Positions 1 through 7,100 of a DNA stretch of 10,494 nt are shown here, one piece after another. The notes under the pieces are model-generated. The model saw nothing but the letters and a program-made list of their open reading frames with translations. It had not been told where the DNA came from and ran no database searches. Origin of the DNA: Candidatus Limnocylindria bacterium (GTDB lineage: Bacteria > Chloroflexota > Limnocylindria > QHBO01); contig JASLBU010000198.1 of NCBI GenBank assembly GCA_030146365.1, forward strand, positions 1 to 10,494, given 5' to 3'. Each line of letters starts with the position of its first letter. The stretch's first letter is position 1. The position numbers were made by a program, and so were the translations under genes.

Positions 1-662
1 AGCGTCTGCGGGAGCTCGCGTAGCAGCCCGATGAGCTCGCGCCGGCCGCGCGGATCGAGCCCGGCCGACGGCTCGTCGAAGACCAGGACGGACGGATCCA
101 TGCTCAGGACCGTGGCCATCGCGACGCGCTTGCGCTGTCCAAGCGAGAGCCGATGTGGGAGCCGTCGCTCGAAGCCGGCCATGCCCACCGCCGCGAGCGC
201 CCGCTCGACCCGGTGGTGGATCTCGTCCTCCGGCAGGCCCATGTGGAGCGGGCCGAAGGCGACGTCGTCACGGACGGTGGGGCTGAACAGCTGGTCGTCG
301 GGGTCCTGGAAGACCAGTCCAACCTCCGATCGGATCCGGCCCAGGCTTTTCGGCTCGACTCGCAGGCCGCCGATGGTCACCGACCCGTGCGCGGGCTCGT
401 GGATCCCGTTGAGGTGCAGCATGAGGGTCGACTTGCCCGCGCCGTTGGGGCCGACCAGTGCGACCTTCTCGCCTCGACCCACCACCAGGTCGATCCCTCG
501 CAGCGCCTCGAACCCGTCGGGGTAGGCGTAATGGAGGTGCTCCACCTCGATCCAGTGTTGGGCGCCGTTCGTGAGCGGGCCATCGCCCGCTCCGGTGGTA
601 TCGGGAGGATGGTGTCCGTGCGCAACGGGGCCGCCATGCCGGTGCTCATGGGTGTGCGTCAT
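1..662 (-). CDS. nikO: ECF transporter ATPase (CbiO/NikO type), 3' end cut off by window
   Basis: Cytoplasmic ABC ATPase that powers the metal importer encoded just upstream on this strand. The first 220 residues are visible. They show Walker A GPNGAGKS (71-78), Q-loop VFQDPDDQLF (Gln119), signature LSLGQRKR (from 172; a variant of LSGGQ), Walker B SVLVFDEP (191-198, catalytic Glu197) and D-loop SAGLD. VFQDPDDQLF and the close fit to CbiO/EcfA identify the ECF group rather than a classical importer. The start is ATG at 662, overlapping the cbiQ stop as ATGA, so translation is probably coupled. The N-terminus is unusual: seven His in the first 20 residues (MTHTHEHRHGG then HGHH), followed by a low-complexity linker before the ABC fold begins near residue 37. 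Such a tail could bind Ni or Co; this is inference. The H-loop and C-terminus lie outside the window. Nickel rather than cobalt is inferred from the linked Nur-like regulator and operator. Confidence 0.93.
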   Translation of the reverse strand, partial: MTHTHEHRHGGPVAHGHHPPDTTGAGDGPLTNGAQHWIEVEHLHYAYPDGFEALRGIDLVVGRGEKVALVGPNGAGKSTLMLHLNGIHEPAHGSVTIGGLRVEPKSLGRIRSEVGLVFQDPDDQLFSPTVRDDVAFGPLHMGLPEDEIHHRVERALAAVGMAGFERRLPHRLSLGQRKRVAMATVLSMDPSVLVFDEPSAGLDPRGRRELIGLLRELPQT

Positions 663-1444
663 GCCCGCGGAAGCCAGGCGTGTGCCGCGAGCTCGAAGCA
701 GACGAGCGCGAAGAGCACGCCGGCGAACCCTGCCCACGCGGCCGCGCTGATGCGGCGGCTCGCGAGGTGGCGGAACGTCCCGTCGAAGCCCCGAGCCTGC
801 ATCGCATCGTAGATGCGCTCCGATCGCTCGTAGCTCCGCAGGAAGAGCGAGCCGACCATCTGACCCGTGACGGCAGCGCGCCACCGGATCGTCCCACCCG
901 ACGAGCGAGCCAACCCGACGGCGGAACGCGCGGTGCGCGCCCGCCGCATCCGTGAGCCCTCGTCACCAAGGACCGCGAGGTACCGGTACATGAAGCTGAT
1001 GATCGCCACGAGGATGCGCGGCAGCCGGAGATCGCGCAGCGCGTCGACGAGGTCGTGAAACGGGGTCGTGAAGGTCAGCAGCAGCGCCGCCTGCACGCTG
1101 ATCCACGACTTCAGCGCGATCGTGGCGAACATGATGAGCCCCTCGCCGGAGACGGTGAGCGGGCCGACGGTGCCGAGTGGGTCGCCCGTGCGCACGAAGA
1201 TCAGGGGCACGGCAGCCAGCAGGAACGGGGCGGCGATGAACGCCCCGCGGGATGGGCGGAGCGGACCGAGCCGGGCGATCATGGAGGCCGCGGCCAGCGC
1301 GACCCACATCAGCACGAGTGCCGCGAACGCCCCCACCGGCAGCAGGCTGACCGAGAGGATCGTGGCGATGACCGCCACGAACTTCAGGCGAGGGTCGGCG
1401 CGATGGAGGGCCGAGTCCCGGGCGACGGCCCGGTCGAGATCCAC
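659..1444 (-). CDS. nikQ: ECF transporter transmembrane T component (CbiQ/NikQ)
   Basis: Membrane protein of 261 residues that couples ATP hydrolysis by the CbiO-type ATPase to the substrate-binding M subunit. Family features seen are an N-terminal HRADPRLKF (14-22, the DPRxK signature of CbiQ), hydrophobic segments at about 24-58, 68-85, 103-126, 143-160 and 235-255, and a cytoplasmic coupling region. That region holds RARTARS (168-174) and a canonical AMQARGFDG (ARG at 217-219), the Ala-Arg-Gly signature that contacts the ATPase. The start is GTG at 1444, seven nt after the stop of the PDGLE gene. I see no strong Shine-Dalgarno in that gap, so translational coupling is likely. Its TGA overlaps the ATG of the ATPase gene. 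Length is normal for the family. The assignment to nickel rests on context only, because CbiQ and NikQ sequences do not separate cleanly. Confidence 0.93.
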   Translation of the reverse strand: MDLDRAVARDSALHRADPRLKFVAVIATILSVSLLPVGAFAALVLMWVALAAASMIARLGPLRPSRGAFIAAPFLLAAVPLIFVRTGDPLGTVGPLTVSGEGLIMFATIALKSWISVQAALLLTFTTPFHDLVDALRDLRLPRILVAIISFMYRYLAVLGDEGSRMRRARTARSAVGLARSSGGTIRWRAAVTGQMVGSLFLRSYERSERIYDAMQARGFDGTFRHLASRRISAAAWAGFAGVLFALVCFELAAHAWLPRA

Positions 1445-1451
1445 GCGGAGC

Positions 1452-1766
1452 TCAGGACCGACGCCGGGCGAGCGCCCGGCCGAGCAGCCAGACCAGTCCG
1501 AACAGGACCGCTGCGCCGATGAGGCCGGCGAGGATCGTTGCCAAGGGGCCGCCGACGCCCGGGAACGCGTAGTCGGCGATGATCGCGAACGGGCTGTTCT
1601 CGGCGGCGGCCAGGAACCCGGTGTCCTCCGCGACCCGCTCGAGGCCGTCGGGATCGCTGGAGGCGAAGAACGCCGACGCGATCACCACCAGCCCCGTGAT
1701 GACCAGGCCGACGACAACCCAGGAGCCGCTGCGTCGTCCGTTCACCGCTGCATCCGTGCCGGTCAT
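1452..1766 (-). CDS. PDGLE-domain small membrane subunit (CbiN/NikN-like) of the metal ECF transporter
   Basis: A 104-residue membrane protein with two predicted transmembrane segments (about 16-36 and 74-96) joined by an extracytoplasmic loop. The loop begins with the diagnostic SDPDGLERVAED motif (37-48). PDGLE proteins take the place of CbiN/NikN in many cobalt and nickel ECF systems, either free-standing or fused to the C-terminus of CbiM/NikM; here it is separate. The family role is to help load metal into the M component. The loop continues NSPFAIIADYAFPG before the second helix, and the protein ends in a basic ALARRRS on the predicted cytoplasmic side. The ATG at 1766 overlaps the TGA of the upstream cbiM as ATGA, which fixes the start. 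Longer readings into the cbiM region give arginine-rich, non-protein-like sequence. Confidence 0.88.
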   Translation of the reverse strand: MTGTDAAVNGRRSGSWVVVGLVITGLVVIASAFFASSDPDGLERVAEDTGFLAAAENSPFAIIADYAFPGVGGPLATILAGLIGAAVLFGLVWLLGRALARRRS

Positions 1767-2434
1767 GCCGTTGACGCGTCCCGGAGCCGGAACAGGTCGG
1801 AGCGCGTGGCGGCGATGAACGCCAGTGCCGCGACGGTGATGAGCGCCTCTCCGACGCCGATCACTGCGTGCACGCCGGCCATCGCCGGCAGGGCGAGGCC
1901 CAGCGGCACCACGCCGGACGCGCCGAGCTGGAGCGCCATCGCCACCGCACCTCCCACCACCGACGCCCAGGCGGCGATCGCTGCGGCTGGCAGGCGGCCG
2001 CGCTCCTCGCCGCCGAATGCATGGGCGGCTGCCCGGTAGAGCCCGTACCCTCCGAGCGTGCCGATGACGCCCATGTTGAAGATGTTGGCGCCCATGATCA
2101 GCAGCCCACCGTCCTGGAAGAGCAGCGCCTGGACCGCGACGACGGCAGTCATCACCAGCGTTCCGGCCCACGGACCCAGCATCACCGCGGCGAGCACGCC
2201 GCCGAGGAGATGGCCGCTCGTTCCCCCCACGACCGGGAAGTTGAACATCTGCGCGGCGAAGATGAACGCGGCCATGACGCCCAGAAGCGGCACGGCGCGG
2301 TCGTCGAGGTCCTGGTTCGTGCGGCGGACGGCATAGGCCACGACCAGGCCGGTGAGAGCCCACATCGCAAGGGCGATGGGCAAGCTGACGAACCCGTCGG
2401 GCGCGTGGAGGAGCTGGGTGGGTGGATTCGACAT
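1763..2434 (-). CDS. nikM: ECF transporter substrate-binding membrane protein (CbiM/NikM)
   Basis: S component of 223 residues that binds and translocates the divalent metal; first gene of the operon. Family signatures seen are LHAPDGF (9-15), NFPVVGGTSGHLLGG (65-79, with the conserved metal-site His75), FQDGGLLIMGANIFNMG (106-122) and GVHAVIGVGEALIT (187-200), with about six hydrophobic segments. In characterised CbiM/NikM the mature N-terminus is Met-His, and its amino group and His2 bind the metal. Here the equivalent His is residue 10, preceded by MSNPPTQLL, and no start codon lies directly before it (the codon is CTC). The ATG at 2434 was chosen because GAGAAG lies 8 nt upstream and the predicted -10 at 2461-2466 is properly placed. 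An in-frame extension to 2608 would cross the operator and is not protein-like. Nickel specificity is inferred from the divergent Nur-like gene. Confidence 0.92.
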   Translation of the reverse strand: MSNPPTQLLHAPDGFVSLPIALAMWALTGLVVAYAVRRTNQDLDDRAVPLLGVMAAFIFAAQMFNFPVVGGTSGHLLGGVLAAVMLGPWAGTLVMTAVVAVQALLFQDGGLLIMGANIFNMGVIGTLGGYGLYRAAAHAFGGEERGRLPAAAIAAWASVVGGAVAMALQLGASGVVPLGLALPAMAGVHAVIGVGEALITVAALAFIAATRSDLFRLRDASTA

Positions 2435-2460
2435 GGTCACCGCTTCTCGTGGGCGCGGCC

Positions 2461-2489
2461 ATCGTACTGACTGTCGAACACTATTGCAA
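2461..2489 (-). promoter_or_regulatory. Predicted promoter of the nikM operon
   Basis: Reading the minus strand, TTGCAA (2489-2484) lies exactly 17 bp before TACGAT (2466-2461), a good TANNNT -10. Transcription would start near 2454, leaving a leader of about 20 nt containing GAGAAG before the ATG at 2434. The -35 is one half of the Nur-box-like palindrome, so a bound regulator would block RNA polymerase. Assigned by pattern only. Confidence 0.65.
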
Positions 2490-2501
2490 CGCGTTGCAAT
2501 A
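2482..2501. promoter_or_regulatory. Perfect 20-bp palindrome, Nur-box-like operator
   Basis: The core reads TTGCAA-CGCG-TTGCAA with a TA/TA extension on each side, giving perfect dyad symmetry over 20 bp. The Nur box described in Streptomyces coelicolor is tTGCaa-N5-ttGCAA, so the half-sites match and the spacer is one base shorter. It lies between the divergent transporter operon and the Fur-family gene and overlaps the predicted -35 of both. The likely function is metal-dependent repression of nickel uptake plus autoregulation. Symmetry and position are seen directly; the regulator identity is inferred. Confidence 0.8.
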
Positions 2502-2522
2502 ACTGGCGCTCGCGTCCAGACT
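2494..2522 (+). promoter_or_regulatory. Predicted leaderless promoter of the nur-like gene
   Basis: TTGCAA (2494-2499) is followed after 17 bp by CAGACT (2517-2522), a weak -10 keeping the A and final T of the consensus. A transcript beginning 7-8 nt after the -10 would start at about the ATG at 2530, giving a leaderless mRNA; no Shine-Dalgarno is visible in front of that ATG. The layout mirrors the opposite-strand promoter around the same palindrome. TACGGT (2522-2527) is an alternative -10 but lies too close to the ATG. Confidence 0.45.
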
Positions 2523-2529
2523 ACGGTTG

Positions 2530-2976
2530 ATGAACGCGAGCCGATCACTTCCGGGGCCGTGGGCCGGCGTGGCCGATCGGCTCCGCTCGCGAGGGCTGCG
2601 CTGGACACCGCAGCGCCGAACGGTGATCGAGGTGCTCGCCGAGGCCGACGGCCACATCACTGCCGCCGACCTCGTTGATCGATGCCGCGCGCGCAGCGCG
2701 TCCACCATCCCCTCGACGGTGCATCGCACGCTTGACGTGCTGGAGGAGCTGGGTCTCGTCCGCCACGGGCACGCTGCCGACGGGCGGGAGGAGTTCCACG
2801 TCCTGCCCGCTGCGGAGCACGGCCACCTTCATTGCTCCGCATGCTCGGCGACCTGGGAGATCGAGCCGTCGGCCGCCGCGGCCGTCGCCGACGTGCTGCG
2901 GACGCGCGAGGGCTTCGAGCTGGAGGTGGGGCACGTGACCCTGGTGGGGCGATGTCGTTCCTGCGCGGACGCCTGA
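2530..2976 (+). CDS. nur: Fur-family metalloregulator, Nur-like nickel uptake repressor
   Basis: A DNA-binding metal sensor of 148 residues, predicted to repress the divergent transporter operon when metal is bound. Fur-family features are an N-terminal winged helix with RWTPQRRTVIEVL (24-36) and recognition helix PSTVHRTLDVLEELGLV (61-77), then a dimerisation domain with HGHLHCSAC (97-105) and a C-terminal RCRSC (141-145). The CxxC pairs 102/105 and 142/145 form the usual structural zinc site. Histidines 42, 79, 81, 97, 99 and 135 fall at a constant +9 offset from S. coelicolor Nur His33, 70, 72, 88, 90 and 126 as I recall them. Position 95, matching Nur His86, is Ala. The HxH at 79/81 right after the winged helix is the most Nur-like trait. 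The ATG at 2530 is preferred over TTG at 2527 because of the predicted leaderless promoter. Zur or another Fur paralogue is the alternative. Confidence 0.88.
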   Translation: MNASRSLPGPWAGVADRLRSRGLRWTPQRRTVIEVLAEADGHITAADLVDRCRARSASTIPSTVHRTLDVLEELGLVRHGHAADGREEFHVLPAAEHGHLHCSACSATWEIEPSAAAAVADVLRTREGFELEVGHVTLVGRCRSCADA

Positions 2977-3002
2977 CCACCGACGGCAGGCGGCGCTAGG
3001 CT
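2973..3002 (+). promoter_or_regulatory. Candidate leaderless promoter of the ureohydrolase gene
   Basis: CTGACC (2973-2978, overlapping the regulator stop codon), an 18-bp spacer and TAGGCT (2997-3002) stand exactly six bases before the ATG at 3009, the geometry expected of a leaderless start. The -10 forms the loop of a 6-bp inverted repeat, CGGCGC (2991-2996) with GCGCCG (3003-3008). No Shine-Dalgarno is obvious. The gene may therefore be expressed independently as well as by read-through. Confidence 0.4.
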
Positions 3003-3008
3003 GCGCCG

Positions 3009-3926
3009 ATGGTGAACGATGCGCCCGAGATCGGATTTCTCGGCGCCGCGGTGGAGACCGATCCGAACCGACTGTCGGCCGATGTGGCTGTCCTCGGGAT
3101 CCCGCACGGTTCCCCATATCCGAATCCGGGGCTCACAGCCGGCTGCGCGGCGGCCCCCGGCGCCATCCGGCGTCGGACCGCAAGCCTGGCGCGCTTCCGC
3201 GGCCATTGGGACTTCGACCTTGGAGCGGCGTGGCTGCCGGCCGGGGGACGCCCGCGGCTCATGGACGCCGGCGATGTCCCCGGCTCGCCCGACGACGGCC
3301 CGGGAAACGGCGAGCGGTCGGAGGCCGCCGTCCGCACCATCATCGAGCTCGGGGCCATGCCTCTCGCCCTCGGGGGCGACGACTCCACCACCATCCCGTT
3401 CCTGCGCGCATTCGATGACGGTGCGCCGATCACTTTGGTCCAGGTCGACGCTCACCTCGACTTCCGCGACGAGGTGGACGGCGTCCGCGACGGCTACTCG
3501 TCACCGATGCGCCGGGCATCGGAGATGTCCCACGTGGCCCGCGTCGTCCAGGTCGGCCTGCGGGGCGTGGGGAGCGCTCGCCCCGCCGACGTCGAGGACG
3601 CTCGCCGCGCCGGCCACCACCTGGTGACGGCCCCGGAGCTTCGGGAGCGGGGAATCGGTCCTTCGGTCCTCGGGCGCCTGGCGCCCGAGGACCGGGTCGT
3701 GCTGGTCTTCGATGCCGACGGGCTCGATCCCTCGGTGTGTCCCGCCGTCTCCGGCCTGGCGCCCGGCGGCCTCTCCTACGCCGAGGCCGTCGCCTTGATC
3801 GCCGGCCTGGGACCGCGGCTGGCTGGCGCGATCTTCACCGAGCTCGTCCCCGAACGCGACCTGAACGAGATCGGAACACTGGCGATCGCGCGCCTCGCGT
3901 GCCTGGCAGCCGCGGCGCGGAGCTGA
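3009..3926 (+). CDS. Agmatinase/arginase-family ureohydrolase, variant metal site
   Basis: A cytoplasmic amidinohydrolase-fold enzyme of 305 residues. Family members cleave guanidino groups to urea with a binuclear metal centre. Seen are VAVLGIPHGSP (27-36), APGAIRRRTASL (49-60), GGDDS (122-126), VQVDAHLDF (144-152), QVGLRGVGSARP (181-192), VFDADGLDP (233-241) with PGG downstream, and a closing ELVPERDLNEIGTLA. Ligands Asp147, His149, Asp151, Asp235 and Asp237 are kept, but the usual His of GGDHS is Asp125. The HG(T/S) substrate-loop motif reads GYSSPMRRASEM (162-173). I recall this GGDD/GYSSPMRRA combination from other agmatinase-annotated proteins, so it looks like a subfamily signature rather than decay. 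The substrate is unknown; agmatine, arginine, guanidinobutyrate or guanidine are possible. It starts 32 nt after the Nur-like gene, so a nickel connection is possible: the guanidine hydrolase GdmH of the same family is Ni-dependent. That link is inference. Confidence 0.9.
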   Translation: MVNDAPEIGFLGAAVETDPNRLSADVAVLGIPHGSPYPNPGLTAGCAAAPGAIRRRTASLARFRGHWDFDLGAAWLPAGGRPRLMDAGDVPGSPDDGPGNGERSEAAVRTIIELGAMPLALGGDDSTTIPFLRAFDDGAPITLVQVDAHLDFRDEVDGVRDGYSSPMRRASEMSHVARVVQVGLRGVGSARPADVEDARRAGHHLVTAPELRERGIGPSVLGRLAPEDRVVLVFDADGLDPSVCPAVSGLAPGGLSYAEAVALIAGLGPRLAGAIFTELVPERDLNEIGTLAIARLACLAAAARS

Positions 3927-3934
3927 AGTTCGGG

Positions 3935-3949
3935 CCGGCGACCCGCCGG
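3935..3949 (+). terminator. Small GC hairpin after the ureohydrolase gene
   Basis: CCGGCG, a three-base loop and CGCCGG form a perfect 6-bp stem starting nine bases after the TGA. No T-run follows, so it is at best a weak or Rho-assisted terminator and could be chance in GC-rich DNA. Confidence 0.3.
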
Positions 3950-4023
3950 TGGTGCCTGGAGCCTTACGCCTGCCGTCGCCTCGCCTGCGAGAAGCCAGGC
4001 CTCGACCTCGGTTCGAGTGGATG

Positions 4024-4054
4024 TTGACTCGCACGCCACGCTCGGGAGTAGGAT
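4024..4054 (+). promoter_or_regulatory. Candidate promoter of the subtilase gene
   Basis: TTGACT (4024-4029) and TAGGAT (4049-4054) are separated by 19 bp; TGACTC shifted one base would give 18 bp. This is the best sigma70-like match in the 269-nt gap before the protease. A start near 4061 would leave a leader of about 135 nt, in which I recognise no riboswitch or other structured element. Confidence 0.45.
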
Positions 4055-4180
4055 GGGCGCCTCACCTCCGCCAACCAATCTGGTCGTGGCCCGCGCTGCG
4101 CGCCGCAGGAGCATGCCTAATCCCCGAGCCGGATCGAGTGCCCCATCGACCGGCCGCCGAGCGGTCACCTTTTCCCGAGC

Positions 4181-4186
4181 GGAGGT
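4181..4186 (+). promoter_or_regulatory. Shine-Dalgarno fixing the GTG start of the subtilase
   Basis: GGAGGT lies nine bases before the GTG at 4196. The reading from this GTG begins directly with a signal peptide, so GTG is preferred to the adjacent TTG at 4199. Confidence 0.75.
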
Positions 4187-4195
4187 TTCCCTGTC

Positions 4196-7100
4196 GTGTT
4201 GAGACGTGTACTCGTCCTGGTCAGCGTGCTGACCCTCTCAGCCCCCATGACGGCGCTGGCCGTGGACCCCGAGTCCCGATCACCGCGGCCGCTCGGGGGC
4301 GGAGACACCGATCCGCAGGTTCTGCCGATTGCCCTGGACGGTTCACGGCAGGTCACCGTCATGCTCGAGATGCAGGGTGACCCGGTTGCGGTGGCCCAGG
4401 CCAGGGCGGCGAACCGGGAGCTGAGCCGCGCCGAGCGCGACCGCATCAAGGCGGAGCTCAAGGGCCGCCAGGACGCCATCACAGATGACATCGGCGCTCG
4501 AGGCGGACAGGTCCTGGCACAGCTGCAGTCTGCCTATAACGGCGTGAAGGTCAGGATCTCGCGAGCGGACGTCGCCGGCCTTGCCTCCCTTCCCGGGGTC
4601 ATCGCCGTGCGCGGCATCCAGAAGTTCACCCCCGGAAATGCGACCAGCGTTCCGTACATCGGCGTCCCTGCTTCCTGGGAGAGCCAGGGGTTGACGGGCG
4701 AGGGCATCAAGATCGCGATCATCGACACCGGACTCGACTACACGCACGCCGCGCTCGGCGGCGCGGGCACGGAAGCCGCCTACGAGGCCGCGGATGTGCT
4801 CGACGAGACGTTCCCGGATGCCGGTGACGCGGGGCAATTCGGCCCCGATGCGCCGAAGGTGAAGGGCGGGTGGGACTTCGTCGGTGACGACTACGACGCC
4901 GGCGCGGATGACGGCGATCCGGCCCTCACGCCCCAGCCCGATCCCGATCCGCTCGACTGCAATGGGCACGGCTCGCACGTCGGCGGCTCGGCTGCCGGCT
5001 TCGGGGTCGCCGCGGACGGCACCCGGTACGCGGGTCCTTACGACGAGTCGACCCATGACAACGAGTTCCGCGTCGGCCCCGGCGTCGCCCCGATGGCGGA
5101 GCTGTACGGCCTGCGTGTCTTCGGCTGCCTCGGCAGCACGGACGTGACGGTCGAGGCGATCGATTGGGCCGTCGACAACGGTATGGACGTCATCAACATG
5201 AGCCTCGGGTCGCCGTTCGGGCGACGGACCGATCCGACCGCTGTCGCCGCCACAAATGCCGCAGCAGCGGGCGTCGTGGTCGTTACGTCGGCGGGCAACA
5301 GCGGCCCAGCCCAGTACATCTCCGGTTCGCCAGGCGCCGGTGTGGGTGCGATCGCCACGGCGGCCGTGGATTCCACCGAGGAGTTCCCGGGCGTCACGCT
5401 GCAATTGAGCACCGGCGCCTCCGTCACGGCGATCAGCGCGAACGGTGTCGCCCCGCCGGACGGGACGGTGTATCGCGTCGTCGTCCTCCAGGACGACCCG
5501 GCAACCACACAGAACGAAGCCCTCGGTTGCTCCGTTGAGTCCTTCACGAAGGCCGGCATCACGACGGCCGAGGACCAGGAAGACATCCTCGCGGTCACCA
5601 TCCGGGGCACCTGTGCCCGCGTTGCGCGTGCCGTTTTTGGCGAGCAGGCAGGCGCCGAGGCGGTCGCGATGATCAACTCGGATGGCAATTACCCGCCGTA
5701 CGAGGGGCCGATCGCGGGTAATCCGGATACCGGCGAGTCGCACGAGGTCAGCATTCCGTTCCTCGGCGTTCGTGGCGGCGCAGACGGCACGGCACTGCTG
5801 GCCGCGGATGAGGGAACTGCGACGGCCACGCAGACGGCCATCACCAATCCGGGCTTCCAGGGGTTTGCCAGCTTCAGCTCGGGTGGGCCGACGAACGGCG
5901 ACAGCTTCCTGAAGCCTGACATCGCAGCCCCCGGCGTGAGCATCGCGTCGACGGGAGTTACCACCGGAAATCGGGCGGCGATCATCTCCGGCACCTCCAT
6001 GGCGTCTCCGCAGGTGGCGGGTGTCGCGGCGCTCGTTGTCGAGGCACGCCCGGACTGGGCCGTGTCCGACGTCAAGGCAGCGATCACCAACAGCGGCAGT
6101 CCAGCGGGCCTGCCGGGCTACCGGGTGACGCGAGCCGGCTCCGGCCTTGTTTCCACCTCACAGGCGACGAGTACTGATGTTGTGGCGCTTGGTGACCTGC
6201 ACCCTGAGGACGCTTCGGCGGGCGTCGCGGCCTTCCACAACTCGAACCTGAGCTTCGGCTTCGCCGAGCGAGGGACGGACTACTCCGCGACACGCACGAT
6301 CACCGTGAAGAATCACGGCGACGTGCAGGTGACGTTGACGCCCTCGGCTGTCGCCTCGACCCACTCGAGCCCGGCCAACGTCGCCTTCGGCGCGGGGTCG
6401 GTTGCCGTCGCCGCCGGTGGAAGCGCGGAGCTCGCGGTCACGCTGACCGTGGACGCTTCCGCGGTCGGCGACTCGTCGGCGTTCCGCGAGGTCAGCGGAA
6501 ATGTCGAGCTCACGAGTGGTGACCTGACACTTCGGGTCCCATACCTGCTCGTGCCGCGAGCCCTCTCGAACATCGAGACGACCGCCGATGCGCCCATCAC
6601 GCCCGCCAAGCCGCACGCGGTCGTTGTTTCGAACGTCGGCGGCCAGATCGCGGGGACGGCGGACTTCTACCAGTGGGGCCTCGCCGACGGCGACGACCTC
6701 GACGAGACGGTGGTCGGGGGAGCCGGATACGACCTCCAGGCGGCCGGAGTGCAGGCGTTCATGAACGCTGCTGGCGACGACGCCCTGATGGTCTTCGCGC
6801 TCAGCACGCATGACCGCTGGTCGAACGCGGCGGTAAACGAGTTCGACATCGCCGTCGACACGACTGGCGATGGAGCGGCGGACTACGTCGTCATCGGCTT
6901 CGACCTTGGAGCCCTGACGACCGGCAGCTTCAACGGCCAGATGGCGGTCTTCCGCCTGACGGTCGCGACCAGTGCCATCACTCCGCTCTTCTTCGCCGCT
7001 GCGCCGACCGACAGCAGCACGGTGCTGCTCCCGATCCGCGCCAGCCATCTCGGCCTGACTCGGTCCGACGGCGACTTCACCTACCAGGTGCAGTCGTTCT

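Noticed and set aside
153..812. 219-codon plus-strand open frame over the ATPase gene
   Set aside because: The minus strand has intact Walker A, signature and Walker B motifs; the plus frame is compositional noise.
1068..2039. Long plus-strand open frame of 323 codons antisense to the cbiQ/PDGLE/cbiM genes
   Set aside because: Its translation is Arg/Ser/Ala-rich low-complexity sequence with no family motifs, while the opposite strand encodes recognisable ECF subunits; it is a high-GC shadow.
1452..2462. Minus-strand open frame continuous across cbiM and the PDGLE gene, suggesting a fusion
   Set aside because: Only the last 104 codons are protein-like; upstream it is out of frame with cbiM and Arg/Gly-rich. 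The two genes overlap by ATGA in different frames.
2435..2608. N-terminal extension of CbiM by 58 residues
   Set aside because: It would cover the operator and promoters and overlap the divergent regulator. The sequence has no signal peptide or membrane character, and the ATG at 2434 has a suitable Shine-Dalgarno.
3927..4195. Possible small gene, riboswitch or tRNA in the gap before the subtilase
   Set aside because: Open frames here (for example 4017-4202) lack protein-like features. No cloverleaf or known aptamer core was recognisable; only a promoter-like pair and a small hairpin stand out.
4343..5743. 466-codon minus-strand open frame inside the subtilase gene
   Set aside because: It is Arg/Asp/Gly-rich with no recognisable domain, fully antisense to a gene with a complete catalytic triad; this is a codon-bias shadow.
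6158..7048. 296-codon minus-strand open frame in the 3' part of the subtilase gene
   Set aside because: No motif, promoter or Shine-Dalgarno; charged repetitive composition typical of antisense frames in GC-rich genes.
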